Source: Aplectana chamaeleonis
Taxonomy: Eukaryota > Nematoda > Chromadorea > Rhabditida > Cosmocercidae
DNA: 64,000 bases
Direction: 5' to 3'
Assembly (NCBI GenBank): GCA_029168955.1
Contig: JAPDOI010001444.1
Span: forward strand, 1 to 64,000
Below, in pieces: positions 30,841 to 39,928 of the stretch. The translations under genes were made by a program, and so were the position numbers. A model generated the notes under the pieces. The model was not told the origin of the DNA, searched no databases, and saw only the letters and a list, made by a program, of their open reading frames with translations. Position 1 is the first letter of the stretch. Each line of letters begins with the position of its first letter.

Positions 30841-31407
30841 AGACACTGTTCACGACAAACTTCGTTCTTGAGCTTTCTTTGAAAATTAATGGTGGTAGCC
30901 CCCAGAAGCAGAACAGTGCTGAAAAAATGGATTTAAGAGCCTCCCTAGAAGCAGAAATTAGGTTTGAAGAATAACCCAGTGGGCAAGGCCGGCCTCCTTG
31001 GGTCCAGTTGTTGTCATCGACACCGACACGTCTCTATCAATTCCACGCTTTGACCTGCGATCATCGGCGATGGTTTTCTCTTGAAAAAGACATTAGATTT
31101 GATAATAAATTGTCGAAAACATCCGGAAATCTTCGTCAGGCAAAAATCTATCCGATCCCTTGCCTAATTTAATATAAATCTGCTGATGGTCTCATGTCAA
31201 AGCGTGGCAGTGGTAGAGCCGTTTCGGTGTTTATGACAACAACTAGACCCAAGGAGGCCGGCCTTGCCCACTGGGATAATCTTCGAAACCGTTTTTCGCA
31301 TCTGGGAAGGTTTCGAACCCTTTTTTTCACACTGTTCTGCTACTGCGGGCTACCACAATTGTTTTTCGTTGGAAAATCAAGGACAAAGTTTATCGTGAAC
31401 AGTGCCT
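30841..31407. mobile_element. 567-bp palindromic MITE, AGGCACTGTTCACG ends
   Basis: The left end AGACACTGTTCACGACAAAC and the right end, reverse complement AGGCACTGTTCACGATAAAC, extend for about 80 bp (GGTGGTAGCCC / GTGGTAGCCCGCAG, then AGCAGAACAGTG). A second inner pair, CCCAGTGGGCAAGGCCGGCC (30979) and GGCCGGCCTTGCCCACTGGG (about 31256), makes the element a near-complete palindrome. The flanks ATAA and TCAA are degenerate TTAA. Confidence 0.85.
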
Positions 31408-31429
31408 TCAAAGAGAGGGTGAAGACTTG

Positions 31430-31735
31430 TTGAAAGGAGGTCTTCACGTTGTTGATTGGAGCGCAACAAGCTGTCAGAAAGAGCTGTTTTATTTGATAGT
31501 AGATGACCGACAAGTAGTTGAAAGGAAGTTTGGTACTTAATGATAAGGAGTCAACAAGTTGCTGAAACCGGCTTTCAACAACTAGAGACCTACTCTAGGT
31601 CAAGTTGATGCCTACGCTTGGACAAGTTGAGAGGCGCCTTCCTACAACGTTCCGACGCGCTATCGACAACTTAACGAGGCAATCGTTAAGTTGTTGGAAT
31701 AGTGGATGTTAAGTTGTTGAAAAACTTTTGAGTAT
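31430..31735. repeat. CAACTTAA-rich repeat domain, inverted copy 2
   Basis: Minus-strand equivalent of 23180-23470: it ends TTAAGTTGTTGAAAAACTTT followed by TGAGTAT, the mirror of ATACTCAGAAGTTTTTCAAC at 23180. It contains repeated CAAGTTG and TTAAGTTGTTG words. Confidence 0.7.
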
Positions 31736-31739
31736 CGAA

Positions 31740-31874
31740 TGAGGTTTAAGCCATGTGTGTGATTATTCATTATCTGTTACGAATTACGAATTAAGATTTA
31801 CGAATTACGACAAAATTTGAAAAATTACGATTTAAGATTTACGAAATAACAAAATTCAGTTACGCACAGCCCTG
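31740..31874. repeat. Right terminus of the hAT-type element
   Basis: TTACGAATTACGAATTAAGA-type subterminal units lead to the terminal TTACGCACAGCCCTG, followed by the 8-bp duplication TTGTTGAT at 31875-31882. Confidence 0.75.
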
Positions 31875-31882
31875 TTGTTGAT

Positions 31883-33331
31883 CATCCACATATTTGCTTG
31901 GGAATTGGAGGTGCTCATCATGAAGGGTCTACAATGTCTCAGTCATCTCAATACTTCCCACACACTTATTGTCGGTTTTGGTGAATAATTTCGGCTTGGG
32001 CAACAATAGCACATTTCTGATTTCGTTAGAGGTAACAAATTTTCTAGGATGAAAAATAAGCCAAGAACTAGGTTCGTCCGCAGTTTTCGTACGTTTCCTG
32101 GGCTTACCTATGATCGGCTCACCTATTTCCCAGTGAATGTCAAAATTGAAACTTCGTCTGGGCCGGCTTCTGACAGCAGCATTCCATGAGAAGCTACATC
32201 GATCACTTGATTGCATGAATGAAAGAAACTGAAGCTCTGCCACTGAGTGAAAATGGTAAGCTAAAATTTAAGAACTGCCACAGGTCGTTTCTTTATTTTA
32301 TTAAAATTAATCGCGACTTTGCGTCTTGTATTCGTTTGCGAGTGTTGTTCGTTTTCTCCGCGTGGGTATCGCTATAAACAACAAGCAAATTCCTATAAAC
32401 ACTCTGCTAGTGCGGCCAACCAACGTAAAATACTGGTCATATCGTTTGCGTTTTGGGCGAAGAACACGTTTTTTGTCCCCTTTCATCGTAACTCTGCTCA
32501 ACATGGTCCATTCTGTAATCTGAGGAGATATTTGGGATCAGACATTTTTCTTTTGAGTGTCTGTCTACATGTCTTACTCTTCTTCTAGGCATATAGGCGT
32601 GACACAATCAATCGAATGCGCGAAGCGCGGAGGCGAAGCTGGGGTCGGAGGATTGAATGTCTTCATATGAATATTGTGTATATTCTAGGTGAATATTCTG
32701 GGAGGGTTTTGATTGAACTTTAACCACCTTCAGACAAATCAAGTCTAGTGCTTTTTAGCGGGTTTGACACCCGGCAGACACACTCCACGTCCGTCGCTTG
32801 GGCGCAAAAGGTCTGAAATCACAAAGCGCCCAGTGTGGTCTCCTCCTCCCAAACAGAAACATACAGACTGGAGGCATTTTCTGCCCAGCGACATCCAGGT
32901 GATTTAAGCTCGAAACGACCGGAAACACCGACGACCCGTTCTCGGCTCAAAAGGAACCTATCGGCTTGAAACTAGGCCAATAACTTTTTTGTGCTCCTTC
33001 CCTTTTGTATTATATCTTAGTTTGAGCGGGAAGCATTGAAAAAATGGTTACAGATCTCAGCAGTGAAGAAGATCTTCGAGCTCCTCCCACCGCGAAACTG
33101 CTTCTTATCAAAGTCGTATAAAAGACCTTCGCGTAAAGTTCTTCTCAGAATGCGTTTCTGCCGGTATGTTGTCAAAATGCTGCTGTTCTTAAAGTGTTTC
33201 ATAGGCTATATGAGTGTCTGACAGGAAGCGCAATAGCTCAGCAACTATGTTCATAGTCAGATTTCTTTGTTATGGTTTGTTCTGGGCGTTGGAATCGTGC
33301 GCGTCTTTCCTTCGTGGACGTCATTTAGCCT
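31883..33331. other. Unassigned, no gene recognised
   Basis: Several 60-100-codon frames on both strands (for example 32243 to 31929 minus, 32319 to 32588 plus) have no recognisable motifs. A short palindromic GCGCGAAGCGCG-type string lies near 32615-32630. Confidence 0.25.
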
Positions 33332-33335
33332 TTAA

Positions 33336-33821
33336 AGGCAGCATAAACGCTCGAGAAAGTTGTTGAGATAACTACATTAGCGGGGTCGTCCGGGCCCTAG
33401 AAGAGCCCTCACGAAGTTGGAAGAGTTGAAAACGAGTTACAATGACCGTATTTGAGCCGTATTAAATCACAAGATCATTCTTTCTCCGCCCATCGATACG
33501 GGCTCCTCCCCTCAATACAAATGTTCAATGCTCGATTACGGTCATTTTGGCTCATTTTTTACGCTTCTAACGTCGTAAACGGTCCAGAAAGTGCCCTACT
33601 AATACATTAGCGTCGTTATCTCAGCAAATTTGTCCCTAACTCTGCTATTTCAGCCAATGCGGTACAACCCGTCCACTTCTGGGCCGATATAGAACGAACC
33701 GTTATATCTTCATTTCAGTTGATTTTTTTTCCAGTTTTTTCGTTATCTCTGAATATTAAAAGCTTCAGACCTTCGATTCATTCCATAAAATTGATATCAT
33801 TTTTGAGCGTGTATGCTGCCT
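33336..33821. mobile_element. 486-bp MITE with perfect TTAA duplication
   Basis: The left end AGGCAGCATAAACGCTCGAG and the right end, reverse complement AGGCAGCATACACGCTCAAA, are flanked on both sides by an exact TTAA (33332-33335 and 33822-33825). It is the best-preserved member of the AGGCAGC family in this window. The 138-codon frame starting at 33719 straddles its right boundary and is therefore unlikely to be a gene. Confidence 0.85.
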
Positions 33822-33825
33822 TTAA

Positions 33826-34990
33826 TAGTCTGTGCGAGGAATCTATAAACTCAAATAAGAGCTTTTTGTTGCCGAGAAATCCGTTTTCCAGGCAGACATT
33901 TGAATTTTTATGTATGTTCGATATTGTAGGCGTTTCGGGCTTCTTGTTTTCTCATTACCTAGAGAAAGTGAACAAAAGTGCCCAAAGAAAGAAAATGCTG
34001 TTCCTCTTGTCGGTATTGCTGCTCCAGTGCCATTGTATGGGGTACTGTAGTAGCGCGAGAAACTTCGAATGCTTATTACGCACACACTTAAGGAATGATC
34101 ATGTGCCAGCAGTATGGTTCTCACTTGGGGAATGATCATGTGCCAGCAGTATTGTCATTGGATTGCTTCATTTCTTCATTTTCCTCTCTTAACCTCCACC
34201 TTCATTCGAGGTATTCCCATTTGACTGCCAGCCTTACGCTCTCCAAAAATTCCTGATCATCGCGATGCGCTCCGCAATGTGTTCGCTTAGTCGATTTCAT
34301 AACCGCGATAACGTCATCCTTATTGCGAAGTGACCCCGGCGAAACATTATTAATCTCCCCGAAGAATCATCTTTCTGTAGTGCGCACACCTGGGTTTGAT
34401 TCTTCTCATTTGAGGACGACTTTTATTAGTTGGAAGCAATTTTCATCACTTCCATTCCTCTCGTTTGCTTAATGTTATCAATACATATAGACTGAGTGGG
34501 ATTATGCACCCTTACGGATGCCTGAGAGTTCATTTTACAATGAGTTCGTTTATTTCTTTTCACTATCTATTTGTTCCCGGTATTGGAATAGTAGGTATTG
34601 AATTTTATTCATTTAGGACACAATTTCGCACTTCTTCCTGGAAAAAACTGTTGCGAAAATCGGTTTTTTGGTGGACGATAACATGGCGAAATTCGCGCTG
34701 GACTTCGAAAAAGAAGTTTTCACTGCAGCCAGCTCGAGCTGCCCATGGAGAAGAGAATGGACTCTGCTGATAGGGTTCAGTTTATTACGGAGGTGAGCAA
34801 AGTCTTCTGGAACAACAATCATATTTTGTCACCGTTGTACTGTTTCTAGTTCTACTTCTGAGAAATCCACTAGGAGGCGGAAAAAACTATAAGAATACCA
34901 TTCGGCATGCGTTGAATGCGAGAAATCGTCGGCTTAGGGGTCAAGGAACCACGCCCGCGAACACTGGTGATGACGAGAAGAACCAGATGC
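33826..34990. other. Unassigned, with a short direct duplication
   Basis: GGAATGATCATGTGCCAGCA followed by GTAT occurs at about 34091 and again at about 34128, a 37-bp offset duplication. No gene was recognised. Confidence 0.35.
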
Positions 34991-35113
34991 CAAGCAGTCC
35001 ATTCTCGTTCGATTGGGATTAGGTTCTATACGGAAGGATTCGAAGTAGCATCCTCCAATGGTGTTGCGCAGGGTTCCAATTGTAGACCCGTTGTGTTTAT
35101 TATGACACTTTGA
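34991..35113 (+). pseudogene. Possible LINE reverse-transcriptase scrap
   Basis: The frame ends GIRFYTEGFEVASSNGVAQG followed by SNCRPVVFIMTL, which resembles the SSGVPQGSxLGPxLF segment of non-LTR reverse transcriptases with several substitutions. It is short and lacks the DD motif. Chance similarity is possible. Confidence 0.25.
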
Positions 35114-35353
35114 TGAGAAATTTGTTCATGACCGCTCGTGGTAGACGTGTTCATAGTCACATTGTGGTAGATCTGGTGAATGTGAATTAAATTGTCAAAC
35201 TTTTTTTTGATAAAGAATCGTCGAGAATGTGTGAAGTCTGAAAAGTTCGAAATTGGCAGCGCACTTAAGATTGGCGGAAACGTGTTCCTAGGAACCGAGA
35301 ATCACTCTCTAAAGGCTTAAGACAAAGTTAAGATTTGGATCTTCAAACCGACG

Positions 35354-35845
35354 GAAAACGGTGTTTTGACACCTCTCAAAGGGGGGGGGGTGAAAAATGG
35401 AGTTCAACGAATTGGGCTGCTGCAATGCTCATTTAAAGCAGGATCACGAAAAAAGGGTTATAGGCCGAGTCACAGACAGGTCCATTGGTCCCATTAGAGC
35501 CGAGAACGGGACGTCGGTGATTTCGGATCGTTTTCAGCCAAAATTTCCGGGGGTTCACTTGGCAGGAAAAGCCTCCAGTTCGGTTCTTACTGTTTTGAAT
35601 GAGTCCTCACTAAGCGTACTTGTAACCTCGGATGTTTCGCGCTTAAGAGAAGAACGATTGTTGGGTCTCCCGGGTCGTCGAAAAGGGAAAAAACGCTGTT
35701 TTGGCACATCGGAAAGGGGGGTGGGGGAATCTAGCTTAACGAATTGGGCTGCTGTAGTTCTTATTTGGAAGAGAATCGCAAAAAAGGGTAATTTGCCGAG
35801 TCTCCGGTTGATTGGTCCCGTTTTTGCCGAGAACCTGACCCGGGA
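35354..35845 (+). repeat. Direct duplication, ~335-bp offset
   Basis: Copy 1 (35354-35515) and copy 2 (35688-35845) share AACGAATTGGGCTGCTG, ATTGGTCCC, GCCGAGAAC and a preceding G-rich run, with about 25-30 percent divergence by eye. The 175-codon frame across them (35397-35924) is likely a by-product, since no motif is recognised and its two halves are in different relation to the repeat. Confidence 0.7.
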
Positions 35846-36065
35846 AGTGACCGAAATATGGATACTCGAAAATGGGAGAATTCAGCAGTTACCAGGGTGT
35901 TCACCAAGTTTCGTCGTTCGATAAGAGAGGGCGTTGCTACTTGCCCAAAATTTTTTGTTTTGTTGGTACACTCTTCATATAAGAATAGAACGTATGTGAA
36001 GTTCCAATTCAATCTGTACATTCAATCTTTGTTTACAAGTCAATTAGTGTCGCCGTCTTACAGCA

Positions 36066-36470
36066 ATGGAAAAAATTGAATATCGCGCAGTGATAAAACT
36101 CTTATTTTTGGAAGGAATGACTGTTGGAAAAGTATAATGATTCTTTTCCTACAATTATAACAAACGTCCAAAAAGCGCATCAACACTAGAAATCATAGCC
36201 AAAATACAGGATATAGTTTTGGAAGATCGTCGATTGACTGAGAGAGACTAAGTAGAGGCTCTACACATCTCATTAGGCAGTGTGAGCCATATTTTGAGTG
36301 ACATTTTGGGTGTTGGAAAGCTGTGTGCACAATGGGTGCCGCAATCGCTAACCGTTGAATAAAAACACATTCGAATTCGACTTTCTCAGCAACATTTGGA
36401 ACGTTTTAAAAAGGATAAAGTGGATTTTGTGGGTCGATTCATCACTATGGATGAGACTTGGGTCTATCGA
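36066..36470 (+). pseudogene. mariner transposase pseudogene, 3' truncated
   Basis: From the ATG at 36066: MEKIEYRAVIKLLFLEGMTV GKV and then a stop. Downstream, in shifted frames, are IAKIQDIVLEDRRLTERD, a stop, VEALHISLGSVSHILSDILG, AQWVPQSLTVE, RIRLSQQHLERFKKDKVDFV and finally TMDETWVYR. These are the helix-turn-helix region, the linker with WVP.LT and the first catalytic Asp (DETW) of a mariner-family transposase. The second and third acidic residues are missing because the copy ends abruptly at about 36470, at the GC-rich palindrome block. With stop codons and frameshifts it cannot encode a working enzyme. Confidence 0.9.
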
Positions 36471-36640
36471 GGGGGGTCCGGCTACGCCGGCCCATTTGTC
36501 GGCTTCGCCGGCATCTTGAGTATAATCGACATCCGTTGATTCTATGTGAGTTGGCGTTCAGAAGTTCTCACGCTTGCCGGCTATAACCGGCCTCTGTCCC
36601 TGGAGTCCGGTTGCGCCGGCCCATGAGCTGGTTACGACGA
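36471..36640. repeat. GC-rich short palindrome cluster
   Basis: Repeated 14-bp palindrome-like words: GGCTACGCCGGCCC, GGCTTCGCCGGCAT, CCGGCTATAACCGGCC and GGTTGCGCCGGCCC. GC content is far above that of the flanks. The block starts exactly where the mariner copy stops. Confidence 0.75.
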
Positions 36641-36991
36641 CAACGCTCGAGCAATCAGAAGTTACTAAGCATTTCAAACCTTGCAAACCTTGCTAACCTA
36701 CATTCTTATGCAGTTGCACCCCGACCCTTCTCCAGTTTTAAGAGTTCCTAAAATGGTAGCTCATATCCATTTCTGTCATGATAAAGACAATTGCCAAATG
36801 AAGTATAATGATGTTTGTGTTTTCTAGATGCATATTTTGATTAACTCACATTTCCATCGTATATAAACTCGATTTAGAAAGGTTGGTGCATATAAACAGC
36901 TAAGCAGTTGAAATGAGTGGTTAAGGGGAGGGGACGTGAAGAAAGGGGTGGTATACACTCTCTTATTGACGCAAATACCGATTTTGAAGTT
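36641..36991. other. Unassigned flank of the tandem array
   Basis: AT-rich sequence without a gene. A TATATAAACTC string at about 36860 could be a chance TATA-like match. Confidence 0.3.
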
Positions 36992-39928
36992 CTGTGCTCA
37001 CCCACTTCGGTCCCGCACACACTCTACGGTGTCCGGCACCCACCCACTTGGGTCCCGCACACTTTCTACGTCGTCGGCCGCACTCTACCTTGGGTTCCGC
37101 ACATTTTCTACGGCGTCCTGCACACTCCCACTTGGGTACCGCCCACTTCCTACGGCGTCCGGCGCACTCTACCGTGGGCCCGCACACTATCTACGGCGTC
37201 CGGCGCTCTTCGAATTGGGTCCCGCACACTTTCTTCGGCGTCGGGCGCACTCGCATTTGGGTCCCACTTACTTTATCTGGCGTCCTGCGCACTCTACCTT
37301 GGGTCCCGCACACTTTTTACGGCGTTTGGCGCACTCGCATTTGGATCCCACACATTTCCTACGGCGTCCTGCGCACTCCCACTTGGGTCCCGCCCACTTT
37401 GTTCGGCGTTTGGCGCACTCGCATCTGGATCCCACACATTTTCTACGGCGTCCTGCGCACTCCCACTTGGGTCCCGCCCACTTCCTACGGCGTCCGGCGC
37501 ACTCTACCTTTGGCCCGCACACTATCTACGGCGTCCGGCGCTCTTCGATATGGGTCCCGCACACTTTCTTCGGCGTCCGGCGCGCTCGCATTCGGGTCCC
37601 ACATACTTTATCTGGCGTCCTGCGCACTCTATCTTGACTCCCGCACACTTTTTACGGCGTTCTGCGCACTCCTACTTGAGTCCCGCACATTTTCTATGGC
37701 GTCCTGAGCACTCCCACTTGGGTCCCGCACACTTTCTTCGGCGTTTGGCGCACTCGCATTTGGATCCCACACATTTTCTACGGCGTCCTGCGCACTCCCG
37801 TTTGGGTCCCGCCCACATCCTACGGCGTCCGGCGCACTCTACCTTGCGTCACCCACATTTTCTACGGCGTCCTGCACACTCCCGCGGGTCCCGCCCACTT
37901 CCTACGGCGTCCGGCGCACTCTACTTTGGGTCCCGCACACTATCTACGGCGTCCGGCGCTCTTCCAATTGGGTCCCGCACACTTTCTTCGGCGTCCGGCG
38001 CGCTCGCGTTCGGGTCCCACATACTTTATCTGGCGTCCTACGCACTCTACCTTGGGTCCCGCACACTTTTTACGGCGTTCTGCGCACTCCTACTCTGAGT
38101 CCCGCACACATTTTCTATGGCGTCCTGAGCACTCCCACTTGGGTCCCGCACACTTTCTTCGGCGTTTGGCGCACTCGCATTTGGATCCCACACATTTTCT
38201 ACGGCGTCCTGCGCACTCCCACTTGGGTCCCGCCCACTTCCTACGGCGTCCGGCGCACTCTACCTTGGGTCCCGCACACTATCTACGGCGTCCGGCGCTC
38301 TTCCAATTGGGGCCCGCAGACTTTCTTCGGCGTCCGGCGCGCTCGCGTTCGCGTCCCACAGCCTTTATCTGGCGTCCTACGCACTCTACCTTGGGTCCCG
38401 CACACTTTTTACGGCGTTCTGCGCACTCCTACTTGAGTCCCGCACATTTTCTATGGCGTCCTGAGCACTCCCACTTGGGTCCCGCACACTTTCTTCGGCG
38501 TTTGGCGCACTCGCATTTGGATCCCACACATTTTCTACGGCGTCCTGCGCACTCCCACTTGGGTCCCGCCCACTTCCTACGGCGTCCGGCGCACTCTACC
38601 TTGGGTCCCGCACACTATCTACGGCGTCCGGCGCTCTTCCAATTGGGTCCCGCACACTTTCTTCGGCGTCCGGCGCGCTCGCATTCGGGTCCCACATACT
38701 TTATCTGGCGTCCTGCGCACTCTATCTTGAGTCCCGCACACTTTTTACGGCGTTCTGCGCACTCCTACTTGAGTCCCGCACATTTTCTATGGCGTCCTGA
38801 GCACTCCCACTTGGGTCCCGCACACTTTCTTCGGCGTTTGGCGCACTCGCATTTGGATCCCACACATTTTCTACGGCGTCCTGCGCACTCCCGTTTGGGT
38901 CCCGCCCACATCCTACGGCGTCCGGCGCACTCTACCTTGCGTCACCCACATTTTCTACGGCGTCCTGCACACTCCCACTTGGGTCCCGCCCACTTCCTAC
39001 GGCGTCCGGCGCACTCTACTTTGGGTCCCGCACACTATCTACGGCGTCCGGCGCTCTTCCAATTGGGTCCCGCACACTTTCTTCGGCGTCCGGCGCGCTC
39101 GCGTTCGGGTCCCACATACTTTATCTGGCGTCCTACGCACTCTACCTTGGGTCCCGCACACTTTTACGGCGTTCTGCGCACTCCTACTTGAGTCCCGCAC
39201 ATTTTCTATGGCGTCCTGAGCACTCCCACTTGGGTCCCGCACACTTTCTTCGGCGTTTGGCGCACTCGCATTTGGATCCCACACATTTTCTACGGCGTCC
39301 TGCGCACTCCCACTTGGGTCCTGCCCACTTCCTACGGCGTCCGGCGCACTCTACCTTGGGTCCCGCACACTATCTACGGCGTCCGGCGCTCTTCCAATTG
39401 GGTCCCGCACACTTTCTTCGGCGTCCGGCGCGCTCGCGTTTGGGTCCCACATACTTTATCTGGCGTCCCACGCACTCTACCTTGGGTCCCGCACACTTTT
39501 TACGGCGTTCTGCGCACTCCCTACTTGAGTCCCGCACATTTTCTATGGCGTCCTGAGCACTCCCACTTGGGTCCCGCACACTTTCTTCGGCGTTTGGCGC
39601 ACTCGCATTTGGATCCCACACATTTTCTACGGCGTCCTGCGCACTCCCACTTGTGTCCCGCCCACTTCCTACGGCGACCGGCGGACTCTACCTTGGGCCC
39701 GCACACTATCTACGGCGTCCGGCGCTCTTCCAATTGGGTCCCGCACACTTTCTTCGGCGTCCGGCGCGCTCGCATTCGGGTCCCACATACTTTATCTGGC
39801 GTCCTGCGCACTCTATCTTGAGTCCCGCACACTTTTACGGCGTTCTGCGCACTCCTACTTGAGTCCCCGCACATTTTCTATGGCGTCCTGAGCACTCCCA
39901 CTTCTGGGTCCCGCACACTCTTCGGCGT
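36992..39928. repeat. Left edge of the array, distinct monomer variants
   Basis: Here the unit includes variants such as GGCGTCCTGAGCACTCCCAC and TTCTGCGCACTCCTACTTGA, the latter with in-frame stops. The first variant recurs at about 38117, 38453, 38790, 39209, 39547 and 39883, i.e. steps near 336 and one of about 419 (ten monomers). These variants are rare in the central array. Confidence 0.85.

Larger units (their letters stand above)
21280..31874. mobile_element. 10.6-kb hAT-type element or composite insertion
   Basis: The left end CAGGGCTGTGCGTAA (21280-21294) is mirrored perfectly by TTACGCACAGCCCTG (31860-31874). Both are followed inward by TTACGA/TACGAA-rich subterminal sequence. The 8 bp immediately outside are identical, TTGTTGAT, at 21272-21279 and 31875-31882. 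Short inverted ends starting CAGGG with an 8-bp duplication are the signature of hAT transposons. No hAT transposase frame was recognised between the ends; instead there are smaller MITEs, hairpins and palindromes. Either the transposase has decayed or this is a large non-autonomous element. Confidence 0.75.

Noticed and set aside
33719..34135. 138-codon frame as a gene
   Set aside because: It crosses the right boundary of a MITE with perfect TTAA duplication and has no ATG-led domain structure.
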